Below, one piece after another: positions 26,501 through 39,139 of a DNA stretch of 64,000 bases. Every line of letters begins with the position of its first letter. The first letter of the stretch is position 1. Location of the stretch: NCBI GenBank assembly GCA_026027325.1, contig JAMSLZ010000017.1:310001-374000 (forward strand), given 5' to 3'. A program made the translations under genes and the position numbers. Source of the DNA: Actinomucor elegans. Its lineage: Eukaryota; Mucoromycota; Mucoromycetes; Mucorales; Mucoraceae. Under the pieces are notes generated by a model, which had not been told where the DNA came from, ran no database searches, and saw only the letters and a program-made list of their open reading frames with translations.

Positions 26501-26807
26501 TATGGACAAGGTAACCCAATGGCAGCAAGAACAAGACTATATCGTACAACCTTTATTGGAGGTGATCAAGGATTGTGCTTTATTGTTAACTACTCAGGCA
26601 GCATTATGGATTGCCAAACCCAACATCTCGGATGAGGTTCGCGTAGAGATTGCTCAAGAGAATGTTACGGATATCATGGAATGTATGACCAAGGTGGGCA
26701 CATCGTTGGCCAAGTTACAAGAAAGTAACAAGTTTAATGTAAAGTCCAAGCTTAAACTGATACAATTGCTCAAGTCATTCTTGGCTGAACGATACTATGA
26801 ACAATAA
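20595..26807 (+). CDS. NUP192: Inner-ring nucleoporin Nup192 (Nup205 family)
   Basis: Three exons (20595-20629, 20691-25532 and 25598-26807) give 2028 aa. The short first exon supplies MVQSDQDEKFAG; the frame inside exon 2 otherwise lacks an ATG near its start, which fixes this model. Nup192/Nup205 is a large alpha-helical solenoid in the adaptor/inner ring of the nuclear pore, binding Nup93/Nic96 and Nup53. The sequence is helical repeat throughout. The family N-terminus includes LIITLSDILNLNELQCASLW, and SLIWAKQTLREQKALLEIIF follows. The length is a little above that of the yeast protein. It is the largest gene in the window and almost uninterrupted, unlike its neighbours. Family assignment is from these N-terminal blocks and the solenoid character. 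Confidence 0.88.
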
Positions 26808-27104
26808 CCTTCTCATTCACTACATAAATACTACATACTTTGCTTTATCATAACCAAATCTCTTATATACACTACATAATACAATAAAAAAAAACAGGTA
26901 TAAATTCATTATAAGGCAAGAAAGTTTCTATAAAGCGTGGATATTGTACAAAAAGGTGTATAATAGTAGGTGATAATAATAACAATAACAATAATTAAAT
27001 AATATACGGCTATAAGAAAGATAGAAAGAAAGGAAGAAAGAAAGATCTAAGTATGAATGGATGCGTTATATGTAAAAATGGATGCCTGTTATATGTACGT
27101 TGAT

Positions 27105-28159
27105 TTATATACGATCTATGAACTTGTCTCCTTCATCACTTGCCAAAAACCATTTGAAATATTCGTAGACACTCCAACTGATGGCAGTACTTGGCATGTT
27201 AGTGAGTACTCGTGGTTTAAAGCCTCTAAAGAAACCTCTGACACCATAGCGCTCATAAATAATCAAGGCAGCCTCTTTAAATCCGCTTGCATTTTTAATA
27301 CGCGTATCTTGCGACGATCCTTTGGTCTGTAATAAGGTCTTCACTACGTCTAATGGAGTTGTGACTGAAGAAGCCACAGCGCCAGCCACAGCACCCGCCA
27401 TCATGTGTATCTTTGGATTGTAAGACCCTTCTGGATCAAATTCTGACCTGCAAAGCTCGTATGTGGCGAACTGGATCGACTGAAAAGGAATTGACATGGA
27501 TACTGTGGTTGGAAATGAGATATAAAACGCACGAAAGCCTTCATTTTTATACACTTGCTTTGCACAATCCCGCACGGACTTGTAAGTAGAATCTCGTAAC
27601 TGCATACGTTGCTTCAGGACTATTGGGAAATTAGACACAAAAAAGTTTAATAGGTCGGTTTTGATTATTTACCATCAAAAGGCGTCATGAGCGCATCATG
27701 AGAAAAGGTAGCAATCGCACCAGCAGCACCGGTAGCCAGCAATTGATTCGAAGAACCTTTACCAGCCCTTAATTTAGTATCAAACTCGATAAACTTTTCC
27801 TTGCAAAACTCGTATGTAGCAAAATGAACAGCGTGGGCAGGCCCTGCGCCTAGAATGACTGAATACACGCCTCGCCAGAGATGTTTTTGCTTACTGAGCT
27901 GCTGTTGAGACGCGTCCTTTACAGCTGTTTTGAACTCGGTAGTTGAAAGCACTTGCATACGAGTCTGTACCGAGATATTAAAACAAAAACAAAAACGTCA
28001 AATAAGCACATTGAAGCGCCTATGCATGTCACTTACTCTTATACTGTCAACAGGATACATGATACAGTGTTCTCCAATACCAGCCATAGCGCCTGCAATG
28101 GCATTTTGCGCCATGGTTGAATTAGCTCCTAAGGATTCATAGTCGTATTCTTCTGCCAT
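27105..28159 (-). CDS. MRS4: Mitoferrin-type mitochondrial iron carrier (Mrs3/Mrs4)
   Basis: Three exons on the minus strand (28037-28159, 27673-27964 and 27105-27619) give 309 aa. It is a mitochondrial carrier family protein of six helices in three repeats, each with the PxDxx[KR] signature: PVDSIRTRMQ, PFDVLKQRMQ and PLDVVKTLLQ. Mitoferrin-specific blocks are GIGEHCIMYPVD in helix 1 and GAGPAHAVHFATYE in helix 2, where the GPAHA segment differs from other carriers. It imports Fe2+ across the inner membrane for Fe-S and heme synthesis. The choice between Mrs3 and Mrs4 is not meaningful outside yeast. It is convergent with NUP192, with 297 bp between stop codons. That spacer holds a GAAAGA-type purine-rich run and nothing else. 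Confidence 0.94.
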
Positions 28160-28942
28160 AGTATCTGTTGGTCTCATGCGATTCGATGAGGTTCTTTGTT
28201 TTAACTAAGCGATTCCTTTTTAGAAAAAAAAAAGGTTTGGTGTATTGCTTGTCAAACAAAAAGAAAAGAATTTTCTCGGGAAATGAACTGGAAATGCTAA
28301 ATGATACCCGTTGGGCCCAAGAAAGCGTGACGTAACAAATACTATAAATACAATGATTTCCAAATAAAATAGCCTGTAATTCGACAGCAGTGTCTCGTCT
28401 TGTTTGTAATAATAGTTTTAGAATGAGATAAAGATGGTGCAACTTCAGTCGAAATGCTTTGTTTTTGAGGCATCTACGGGATTCACACTTTAAATCTTAA
28501 TGTTTAGACTCCGATTACAGTCAGAATTAAACGTGAACTTCTTTTTTTTTTCCAGCTTGGTTGTATTTGTTTAACGGTATCAAAGTATTTTTAAGGAATA
28601 TTTTATCATTAATTTGGAACTTATACGGTTGGTAGTATATTAAATTATTTTATTCGTATTTTACACCATAGGGAAAACTCTTTAAACCAAAAACTCCAAA
28701 AAAAAAAAAAAAAAAGGCTGGTAGAACGTTAAATTCATCGATGGCCAATCATAATAACGAGCACCACATTTTGTGGTACTGATGCTGCTGGACGCTGTCA
28801 AAAATTAATGCAGTAATTAACAAAATAACCATTATGAGATTGGTACAGACAAGTCGAAACTACGTTAAGATGAAAATAAGATATAAATATGTACAATGGC
28901 TATATAAACTATATATGTATATAAAAAGCCAACTACTTGTAG
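28160..28942. other. Intergenic: mitoferrin promoter and BRR6 3' flank
   Basis: AT-rich with an A-run near 28700. A 101-codon frame on the minus strand (28137-28442) has no ATG of good context and no motif. I see nothing else. Confidence 0.55.
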
Positions 28943-29923
28943 CTAATTTCTAGCAGCAATTGCTTGAGGTGGTCTGTAATTCCTCTTGAATAGACTAAAA
29001 GCAAGATTTGAAAATAACAGAGTCCCAATAATCAACAATGAAAAGAAAAACTGTGCCGGTAATTAGTGTGTATCATAGCATAATATCGGTGAATCTTACC
29101 AATGTTTTATATGATATTGGTTCGACAAAACTGTTGATGATTTCAGCAATGGTTTCAGCAGATACTTTGGCTCTAAGATCATGATTCGGTTAAACATAGA
29201 AATAAAGAAATCAATATCAAGAAACTCACTGTGTTACTACCACCTCTCTGTTCATACAAGACGCCCAAGTGTTACACATTTCTTCAATGGCTGGTACGCG
29301 ATCTGCTTGACCACAATGATTCAAAACATAATGATTGGTGCAATCAAGCTTTTTTTGATAGAGTGCTACGCGTCAAACTGTTAGTCTAAAGTCGGAGCTC
29401 GCGCTGGAGGGAGTTATTATTTACCATTGGTATGCTCTTCTGCTTTCAGTTTAAAATCCTGCTTTACTACAAATATCATTTTGGTAAAGATATAGAGTGC
29501 AGCAAAAGATATAATGATATTAAAAGCCATTTGAATATAGACAATCACAGTGTACGAGATATCTTGGTGCCTTAAATACATTGGTTCATATGTTTTGACT
29601 TCCAATGATGATACAGGGCTTTGTTTACTTATAGGTTTGCACTTGAACTGTCGAGAACGTGCATTGAATCGATGTGTCAAAGTACCGACGCTAAGTTCTA
29701 CCGGTGGTTTTGATGTATTCAAAGGTAAGTCCAAATCAAATAGCTTTTGGTTGGGTTTGAGAGTGGGCATAAAGTTGAAATTGTAATCGTCTGGCGCGAT
29801 TCTTTTGTCATCCTCTTGAGTTGAATCATCTAGAAAATACTCAATGTTGGTTTTGTTTAATGAAATAAGATCTTGGAGTTGGAGGATACCTTGATCTGTT
29901 CGAGTTCTTTTCAAACTTGACAT
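28943..29923 (-). CDS. BRR6: Nuclear-envelope protein Brr6/Brl1
   Basis: Four exons on the minus strand (29425-29923, 29230-29365, 29100-29172 and 28943-29050) give 271 aa. The Brr6/Brl1 core has a first membrane helix (VYIQMAFNIIISFAALYIFT). It is followed by a lumenal segment with the four conserved cysteines in KKLDCTNHYVLNHC...MCNTWASCMNRE, thought to form disulfides. A second helix (FFFSLLIIGTLLFSNLAF) and a short tail complete it. The first 130 residues are hydrophilic and nucleoplasmic. Brr6/Brl1 act in nuclear-pore assembly and envelope lipid homeostasis, and the family is missing in organisms with open mitosis. The start is the ATG giving MSSLKRTRTD; the frame upstream of it has no ATG. 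Confidence 0.92.
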
Positions 29924-31782
29924 TAGTTCATATAAAAGTAAAGGAAATAAGAAATGAAAACTGCAGCTCTTGTACACCAAAGAAAAATACAAGCGCAAAA
30001 AAAAAAAAAAAAAAAAAACTTACTAATTTAGGGACACGATGATGAAGGTAGTAGAATTCAAACACTATTATCTAGCGTGGCAAGAAATTAGTATGGCACC
30101 TTGTTTTGCAGGAAATAGAGAGAGCTCGATGCACGCTTTCCAATAAACTAACTTTTGTAATGTCACGTTGCTGTATGCAGGCACTTGAGGGTCCAAACTA
30201 TATTGTTTCTTCTTCTTTTTTACGTTCCATAAAAAGATTTTGCTTCTGAAACCTATGCATTCCGAAACAACATTCTTCCTCTGTAAATTGATATTAAAGC
30301 TTATACATCACTGTCCGTTTACTTTTAGGAAATAAATTGGTTTTTCTTCTCGCAGATGCAATTGCAAAGAAGGCCAGTGTTGGGACGATCAGCTATACTA
30401 CCGGTATTATATTTCATGAAATTGTTTGATAGACTGAGAAGATATAGATCACAATAACAACAGTTTCAATATAAACGTGGAAAATAAAAGGTTTCAGGCA
30501 CAACTAGCATCGTATTTTAGCTTGCTGCTGTATTGAGTGATCTAATAATAACAAGTATAAAAAGCACTATAATAAATTTATCTATAATAAACGTAAATGA
30601 TGCGTGTTGTTACAAGCATTGGCTGTTTCTACATACAGAGATTTGACTTTAATGTTACTTTGGTGTATATTGGTGCCTTTTCATGTGGATAATGCTTTGA
30701 TACTTTAAAGGCATGTAATATCTTAGCAATCTATGTGTATATACGCAATATCATATATTACACAAGGTGCCCAAGTCTAGTGGAGAAGTAAATCCAGTAC
30801 GTATTTTTGCAATCGGTTGATAAGTTTATTTCGTGGGATGGTAATTATAAGACAATCCCATTCTTGGCAGTTGCTGTTCAAGGAACCTTACATTAATACT
30901 ACGGTTTCAACTGCTTCTCTTCTTCAGAACGTACATTTAGGTATCTGTCATATTGAAGAAAACTGACGGTTACTACCCGCGATAAGCTTCAGATTGCATT
31001 TTTCCGCTCATCTTTGCGAAAAACAATTCACAAAACATTAATATATAATTTGGCTTGAAAATAAAACATTTCATTATGAAACTATCTTTCAAGATACTCT
31101 TAAATGTTATCAAAATCTGATGAAAAGATATCTCACTGTGATATTCTCGTTAATTATTCGTTATCAAAGCTTTACTAATCAAGACGACAACGAGCAAATA
31201 CTCCAAAAGAATTGGTATGAGCTTTGGTCTCAAGTCTAGCGACAAATATTTTCAATGAAAGCACGATACTTTAACAGTATTTAGGGGAGCCTAAACGGTT
31301 CATTTAATGGTGTAATTATCATCTGATATATGCTCTAATTAATAGAGTTATAGTTGATGTAAAGCATTTCAGGGAGTTTTTTATAGAAATTCAACTATGA
31401 TTAGAGTTTTCTGTATTTACTAAAACCCAAAGCTATATTTGCATACTTTAAAAAATGTTAAACCTATGTTATTAATAGATTATGATTTGAAAAAGTCTTC
31501 ATGCTCTATAAAAAAAAATTGGTGCTTTGAAAATTGGGCCTAGAGATATACTTTGAATCAATTCTCAGAAATCAACCCATTTCCAAGTTACTTTACATTC
31601 CTTCGGAAATTCTGGTTTAACGATTCATTTGATAGCTAGTCCATGTCAAGAGGGTGAATTGTATTTACTGGAGCCATTATATAGCCTAAGCTCAATGACT
31701 ATCTTATATGTCAGAAACACACTTTGAATCATTTGCTTTTCCGGTAATGTTAATCCAATAATTTATAGGTCTCTTATCTAAT

Positions 31783-31860
31783 TCTGGTTCAGTATTGCAT
31801 CTGATAAACAATTCTCGCTCAAACAGGGCTGATACGTCTGACAAAGCCTCAATTTGGCCC
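31783..31860 (+). repeat. Interspersed repeat copy 5
   Basis: GTTCAGTATTGCATCTGATA is followed by CTCAAACAGGGCTGATACG, in the block order of the copy at 5300 with weaker identity. Confidence 0.35.
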
Positions 31861-32819
31861 GAATGCTGGCATGTCATAAAATACATTTGTTAAACCATGA
31901 CCTCTACTGGCATGAAATTAAATAAAGTATTCACTGTTGTATATACCGAGTTCAGCTCATTATCTCTAGCAATAACAGTTTTTTAACCACTAGGTCCGGT
32001 TTAACCGAGATACCAGACTAATTCTTGACTTCAGATGTATATAATAGTATAGTATCAAGCATACTATTTAAAGAAGTATACAAGGCAGGGCGATCTTGCT
32101 TGGGCTGAAGCTAGCTATTCTTAGATTCTTTCGTTGTCGATTCCTATTGGTTAATAGAAATGGGTTTATATGATCTAGGCTCTTTGTCGATCAATGTACT
32201 TTTCTCAGGATCTTTTTTAGTGTTACAATGTTTTTTTTCGTTGCAATTTTCAATATTTTTTACAAGTATCAAAGTTAATTGAGAGATGAGATTTACGGAA
32301 CTGCGGTGTCTATATTTTAGATATCTACCAAGTAAAAAAGTTTATACATATAAAGCAAGATCATCCGACGTATTTTTGCGCAATGGCTGAGTATTTATTC
32401 TTGTTCGATGGCCCAGCGTCGTCTTTAGCTGGACGATGAATAGTAAAGGCGTTGGAGCATGAAGACGTTACTGAATAAAGAAACAAGGAAACATAGAAAG
32501 ACAGAGCCCTGATATTGATATCATTCTCAGTTGATGAATTACATGAAAATTGAAATTACGCTTAATTCGTGTTTCGAAAAAAAAAAAAACGACAGCGTAA
32601 CCAGACAATAGTTAAGTATTTTGAGATATAATATCAATTTATATGGGTCTATTAAAGGCCTATCTAGTTATTTTCTGTCGATAACTCGATACCCAAGCGT
32701 CCTCTAGTAGAATGACCCTATAATAATCATTCAAATAGTATTACCTTTTTCAATTTACCCGTTAAAAAAAGAAAGATTTTCCGTTCATTACCCATAGACC
32801 TCCGCTTTGAAACAGAGCC

Positions 32820-32828
32820 TATAAATAG
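32820..32828 (+). promoter_or_regulatory. TATA box upstream of the 102-aa gene
   Basis: TATAAATAG lies 66 bp before the ATG at 32886, followed by a pyrimidine-rich leader (TTTTCTCTCTCTTTC). Confidence 0.6.
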
Positions 32829-32885
32829 TCGATTCTTCCGTTTTTCTCTCTCTTTCTTGCTTTTTCGCTCTATTACTTTTATAAA

Positions 32886-33194
32886 ATGGGATTACTTGAT
32901 AAACTAAAAAACAGTTATGATTACTACAAAGTTGATAAATATACTAAAAGACGTGTATCTCAGTCACAGTTTGAGTCGCACGATCGTCGATATTACGAGA
33001 ACGCTTACCGGGATGGTGATTATTTGAGTCCTGAAGACGTTGGACATTATGATGGTAGTGCATCTTCTCACTTGTCGTACAAACAATCTCGATGGTCATT
33101 ACCCGATGTATTCAAGAAACATCATAAGAAACCACTGACTGTAGCAGCCAGTCAATTGAAGACTTCAGAAAACTATACGTTAGGCCGTGCTTAA
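32886..33194 (+). CDS. Small 102-aa hydrophilic protein, unknown
   Basis: A single exon starting MGLLDKLKNSYDYYKVDKYT, with a clear TATA box and pyrimidine-rich leader. The MGLLDK start could be N-myristoylated (Gly2), followed by a basic Tyr-rich helix. The rest is Ser/Tyr/Asp-rich and probably disordered, with a basic patch KKHHKKPL near residue 80. I do not recognise a family. Promoter and codon usage make it a likely real gene, perhaps restricted to this lineage. Confidence 0.65.
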   Translation: MGLLDKLKNSYDYYKVDKYTKRRVSQSQFESHDRRYYENAYRDGDYLSPEDVGHYDGSASSHLSYKQSRWSLPDVFKKHHKKPLTVAASQLKTSENYTLGRA

Positions 33195-33335
33195 AGTAAT
33201 TGTACATATACATTAACAGACAAATATCATCCCATATCTTTTAAAAAAAAAACTTGTTTATATATAATGAATGCATGGGTAAAATAAACATTGACTAAAC
33301 ATTAATTGAAGAAAGGGAATATGATGATGATGCAT

Positions 33336-33753
33336 TTATAATGTAATTGTAGTTTCCATGACATGAAGTCTTTGTCTCATTTGATCTGTACCAAAGTTTT
33401 CTACCTATGAAATAATCAATCTTGTGTAAATTGATTTTTTTTTTAAAAAAAAAAGGGCTTACATTTCGTAGAATAGAAGGATATAGATCCCATGAAGGAG
33501 TTTCTTCTTGAGGTTGAGGTTGAAACAAAGGGTCATCGTCTTGGTTATAACGTCTAACGGAATTGGGTGTATGCATAAAAATGAAATTGGTTTGCTGCTG
33601 CTTTTTCTTGGGTCGAGTAATCACAGGTCGATGGATATAACCATTACCTAAACGACGAGAAAGGCCTGGATAGAGATCATAACTAGGTGTTGCAGTCATG
33701 TAATGCTGATAATATACTCTGGGTGTCGTCTCAAGTTGAGTTGGAGTAGTCAT
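33336..33753 (-). CDS. Small 119-aa protein with duplicated DLYP motif, unknown
   Basis: Two exons on the minus strand (33463-33753 and 33336-33404) are joined across a 58-nt intron that carries a T10A10 tract. The product starts MTTPTQLETTPRVYYQHYMT. It contains two related segments, ATPSYDLYPGLSRRLGNG and ETPSWDLYPSILRN, about 60 residues apart: a TPS-[YW]-DLYP repeat separated by a basic Gln-rich linker. It ends ETTITL. No family is recognised. It faces the 102-aa gene, with stop codons about 140 bp apart. Confidence 0.65.
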
Positions 33754-36700
33754 TTTTTTTTATTTATTCTGTGGTGTTGAACCAAAGTTAAAAAAGAAGA
33801 AAGAAAAAGAAAATAAATAAAATAAATAAAAGGGTTTTTTGACGTTGTTTTCAGTCCAGGTGATTTTACAATGCATCTGCTGTAATTTGCTGCATAAAAG
33901 CTGCTTGTCCTACCTTTTTCCTTTGTAGTACTTTCTCATGAGATCTTGTTTATTGGCAGTGTTGGTTCAAATAAGCAGAATGGATGAGGGGACTATAAAG
34001 AATGTACCAGTCATGCGGATGCATCATGTGAGATTTTTTATTGAAACTGGAATCACCGGTACAAGAAACTATATTTTATCGTGTCATAGGTTTAAATTTT
34101 ATTTCTGTATTGTGCAGTATATAGGTTGTTTTTTTAACTAGTGGATATTTCAAGTATACACCTGCAGCATGATGTGGCTGGCTAGTTTCATATCAAATAA
34201 CGACACTCTAGACTAGTCTATATTCCTCCCGTGGAAAGAAAGAAAACAAGCTGATGGCACGTGCACTATATATAATACTTACTTTATAAAACTCTCCAGA
34301 AAACAAATAACAGCTATTCTATTTCATGTGATATATGTATTCTGACCGTGCGTGCATTATCAGACATTGGAAATCTATACGTAATATTATACAGACAATG
34401 ATCCTAGATATAAAAACTATGCACTTCATAAATTCAACGCTGCTATGTAAAATATGTAATCCGCAGATTACCATATCATTTACTATCATTGGCTGGGAAC
34501 ACACCATATTATATATATATATAATTTAGGTTATGATTCCGTAAATCGAATGGCTCGATTACCAAACCTTGTGCAGATATGGTATACTTTTTCCCATATT
34601 TAGTGAGATTCACAAACAGAGAGTAATATACTTCTAATGAAAGATTGTCTACCTATTTTACAAGCCCAATTCCTACTACTATGATCCCTATACCTACTCA
34701 ATGACACACTCATTTATCGACTGCTTCCTTTAATCAAACACAATCGTAACCATCAATGGAAAAAAATTATCAACAGCACATTTCTGGAAAATGCTCCCAA
34801 CATCAGTTGATCAAAAGGATACCAGAATCTTCAAACAATTCAGATGGACCTTTTAACAAAATAATCTCCAGCAGTGACGGCAAGCAAGAGGCTCTCATCT
34901 CTTTTGACTACGTTGATCAACTGTCTTATTAGATCCAATCTTTTGGCTACCTATGACCAGATCAGAGAGAAGCAGATGCATGTGCTGGCGTTTAGGCTGG
35001 TTACCTGGAGGTTCACCTCACCCATGTCCCTGACACCTATCCCACATTTTCTTCAAACGACACGCCATCAACTTTCTGAATATGCATAAGCGCTTTCAAA
35101 TACCAGAAACGACAACAAATCCATTGTCATTCCTACTAAACCAGCTACCAACTAAAATAAAAAAATAAAAACTTGAAATTTTGACATTATCCCTCCTTGG
35201 TTTCTTTGCTGGCTCATCATATGCGCTATTCTCTATGAACTTGATTATTTTTTTCACAATCATCACTCTCCTCCTACTTCACCTTCCTTAGGTTCACGTC
35301 TCTTAGATTGGTTCCCCAAAATTCACACAGCTAGACTGCTAATGCTCTGATGACTCCACTCCTTCCTCTGCCTTTTTGCCCTTGACCTCGAAAGGATTTT
35401 TAGACTCCACTTTCCTTCTGATCTAGCCTGGGCGGTATAGGTGTGCTTAATTAACACCACACGCTCACCAAGTTCTTTTTTTTTTTATAATAAAATTCTT
35501 GTTTGTCTAGTATAATTCTATCTGTAGGCGCAAAGTTTGTGCAATGTCAGACTTTCCGTTAGATATACAACTATAATTTTTTTTTCTACTTTATCCGCGG
35601 TATATCGGTAACACACTCTTACTAGTCTAGTATAGTGCATTTTTGTTATGTATTGCTTTAGAGTTAGTCTATGTTTATATACATAAAACTACTAACCCAC
35701 GTTGGCTTCATTGGACTGCGGGGATTCAGCATTGGACCCACTGCCCTAATGCCTTCAACAGAGTTGTTTAAAATATAACGATCACCATCTATCAATAGAG
35801 AATCGAGACGCTCACCTGATTTCTGGCAACAATATATAATATTATTGCGTATTCTTTTAAATGCAACAACGTCCGTAGCAAAGCATTAAAATAGAAATAT
35901 TTTAGGCAGATTCAACTATATATACACTTCACTATCCGGAGCGCGTTTTCTTTATAATATTTTTTTTTTGTTCAACTTAAATGGATTGAATGTTTACCGA
36001 GTATCTTTTATGGCCATAATATCAATCTTGATTAGATTGTATCTGATACCAGGAACTGCGAATTCACGACGACATGATTTGATTGGCTGTTGTTAATTTA
36101 CATGTCTGTCCATAATACTCGACAAAGATGATTAGGATCTCAAGCTATATTCAATGCAACAGTAAAATATAAAAAGACGAGCTCCTTCAACTATATTGAC
36201 TTTCATAATGATAGATAAGTATGAGCTTCAAAAAGCGTCAACACCATTACTCCCATTTCATCTGTGGAACAAACCCTTTCTTTTTGTCTTCTCTTGAAAC
36301 CTAAACTATTCGAAATATACTTGCATTTTAAATAACCTATTAGTCATGCATATGTCATTCTATATGTAATGATTTGTACTCTTTTCGGCACAACATTTTA
36401 TTTTCTGGACCCTAGAAAATTATATAAACCAAAGACCAGAAAACTGGCATAACGTACGAATCCAGCGTGTCAGATCTCGATCTAATGTTACATCTGGTGG
36501 TATAGTCCCTTTTCAAAATGAGTTGTTGAATCTGATCAAACTGCGATTAGATTTCAATTCGCCAGTTGTATTAAATATCTTTTTATTTGTCAATGGATAA
36601 CTGTCATTAGCCGAATAAAAACAGTGTTATTTCAAACGAGTGCCCAAAGATTATATTGAATCCTTCATACATGTACAAGAATTTCTGCAACACATGGGTT

Positions 36701-37069
36701 TGGCATAACAAAGCCCTCCTCCTTCGTTTTCGATTCCAGAAAGCAGTCAAATCACGTTACTGTGGTATATTTCAAAAAGAGTAGAGGACATCCTAAACGT
36801 TTTATATAATAAGCTTTGAAAGATAGTGGTGCAAATCTAGTTTTTTCGCACGCCAAAAGACCAACAGTTACGAAATATGATAAATCCATTACCGTATATA
36901 GAAGAGTATTGACGTTGATTGGCTAAGGCTGACAAATGCTTGAACAGTCGATTGAAGTTCCCCAAACCCTGATTGGGTAAAATATGTTCCATTGTCAAAG
37001 TGTATAAATTCAAGTCTATCCGATATTGCTTTCGTTTTTCACCTTTCTTCTCTCTTCTTTAACGCAAAA
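33754..37069. other. Gene-poor gap of 3.3 kb
   Basis: No intact gene was found. The stretch 34700-35440 is distinctly more C-rich and pyrimidine-rich on the plus strand than its surroundings, with interrupted frames (for example 34874-35089), as expected of decayed coding DNA; no family is recognisable. One interspersed-repeat copy lies at 36478. A TATAAATT about 65 bp before 37070 is the probable TATA of the aminotransferase gene. Confidence 0.5.
36478..36570 (+). repeat. Interspersed repeat copy 6
   Basis: CTCGATCTAATGTTACATCT, then TTTCAAAATGAGTTGTTGAA and TCTGATCAAACTG, in the same block order as the other copies. Confidence 0.45.
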
Positions 37070-38542
37070 ATGTCCTCGGTCTCAAAGCTCACACAGTTTG
37101 GCAAGAAGCATATCGCTCGTGGTATTGGTAGATCTACTGAGCTCGTCATTGACAAGGCAAAGGGTGCTTATGTTTACGCGGTTGATGGTAAGAAATACCT
37201 TGACCTTACTACAGGTATTGGTGTCACCAACACTGGTAAGTTGATATTATCAAGCCATGCCATATATATATTTTTTTTTAAAAAAAAAACGCGTCTTTGT
37301 AGGTCACTGTCATCCTACTGTAGTAAAGGCTGTTCAGGAACAAGTGGGTAAGATGTCGCACGGCCAAGTCAACATCTTCTTCCAAAAGCCAATGTTGGAT
37401 TTGATTGATGGCTTATTACCCAAAATGCCTTCTCCAAAGCTTGATACCTTTTTCTTCTGGAACTCGGGTTCAGAAGCTGTTGAGGCCGCTGTCAAGGTAG
37501 CCCGTCACGCTACCAAGAAGCAAAACATCATTGTGTTTCAAGGCTCTTATCACGGCCGTACATTTGGTACCATGGCCTTGACTACTTCCAAAACCATCTA
37601 CAGCGCTGGATTCTCACCTTTGATGCCCGGTGTTCACGTAGCACCTTTCCCCTATTACCAACAATGGGCTGCTCACAAGGCCGATCCCAAAACGTTTACT
37701 CCCGAGTGGTGTGGTGAAGAAGCTCTTCGTCAACTTGAAATCCTGTTGAAGCAACGTTCTGATCCTCAAGATACTGCTGCCATTTTGATTGAACCCGTTC
37801 AAGGTGAAGGTGGCTATGTCGTTCCCCCAAAGAGTAAGTTACATTATATATATATATATATTAGAGGGAGGCCCGTTTCTGTTTAACTCATTGTAATTTT
37901 TTATATACGTGTGTAGACTTTTTGACTGGCCTCAGAAAGATTTGTGACAAGCACAATATCCTATTGATCTGTGATGAAGTGCAATCTGGTTTCGGTCGTA
38001 CTGGTAAAATGTTCGCTGTTGAACACTTTGACGTGGTTCCCGACATCTTAGTGATGGCTAAGGGTATCGCCTCTGGTTACCCACTCTCTTGCATTGTTTC
38101 ACGTAAAGAAATCATGGACCTTCAACCCCCTGGCTCTATGGGAGGTACCTACTCTGGTAATGCCATCTCTTGTGCTGCTGCCAAAGCTACACTCAAAGTA
38201 TTTGATGATGAAAAGCTCTTGGATAACTGTAATGCACGTTCCGAGCAGTTCTTTAAAGGACTGAGAGAGAAGATCCCCAAGCTTTTACCAAAGGGTGTTA
38301 CTGTAGATATCCGTGGCAAAGGTCTGATGATTGGTATCGAGTTCATGGGTGTTCCTTATGGTTTTGCCAACAGTGTTGCTAATGAGGCTTTGAAATTGGA
38401 TACGCTCTTGTTAACTACCTCTATTTATGAAACTCTTCGTTTGATTCCTCCACTCACCATCACCAAGGAAGAAACTGATTTGGCTTTGCAAAAGGTGGTT
38501 GCTAGTGTTGCTGCCGCTGCTGAAAAGCTCAAGAAGGCTTAA
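37070..38542 (+). CDS. 4-aminobutyrate aminotransferase, GabT-like (class III PLP enzyme)
   Basis: Three exons (37070-37235, 37303-37833 and 37917-38542) give 440 aa. It should transfer the amino group of GABA to 2-oxoglutarate, giving succinate semialdehyde for the GABA shunt. Class III signatures are present: the PLP-phosphate loop NSGSEAVEAAVKVAR, QGSYHGRTFG, EPVQGEGGYVVP, ICDEVQSGFGRTGK with the cofactor-ring Asp, and the Schiff-base lysine in VMAKGIASGYPLS. It is closer in overall pattern (TGHCHP, GGTYSGNAIS, LRLIPPLTI) to bacterial GabT than to yeast Uga1. No targeting peptide is evident. Ornithine or another omega-amino acid is an alternative substrate. Both introns are inserted at glycine-rich turns; intron 1 carries a T9A10 tract. 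Confidence 0.88.
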
Positions 38543-39028
38543 TAAGCTAATCTTTTTCTTTATTTTTGCTTTGTATATCTTTTTTTTTTTTTTTCACTAG
38601 CGTATCATAGATGTCCTTTTAATAAAACTTTCTTTTTCATTATCAAGAACTTTAATTAGGATCGCCTTTAAAGTCAGAGGCCCTTGCATAATCATGACGA
38701 TAAGATTAGATAGCTAGGGAATGTGTGGGATCTGGATTTTGCTATCTACTATGGACATGGGAAGTACCCAGTCTATTCAAATGTACTATTTCTCGATAAA
38801 GATGTTTCACATAGATAAAGTATTATTGTAAAAAATGTGTACGAAATGGGGTGGGTAACGCGCTAAGATTAACTTTCTCTGTAGTTACACATAATCGCTT
38901 TTACTATTGTAAAGTTAGTACGATAAAAAATTACCTGTTCAGATCCTTATATTTTGAAATCAAACAACATTACAATAAAGAACGGTATCATTCAATTCTG
39001 GTCAACAATTCCAACTAATGCAATTATC

Positions 39029-39031
39029 TTT

Positions 39032-39072
<41 letters not shown>
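39029..39072. repeat. T10A34 homopolymer tract
   Basis: Ten T are followed directly by 34 A, the longest T(n)A(n) tract in the window. Confidence 0.9.
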
Positions 39073-39073
<1 letters not shown>

Positions 39074-39139
39074 GGAGTATGAAATATAGCTCCTCATGAA
39101 GTGTTCATTTTTTCTTTTTTTTTTTTTCATCTGTAGATC

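Larger units (their letters stand above)
29924..32885. other. Gene-poor gap of 3 kb
   Basis: AT-rich DNA without a supportable gene. It holds one interspersed-repeat copy (31783) and a 19-nt A-run near 30000. The region before 32886 is the promoter of the next gene. Confidence 0.6.
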
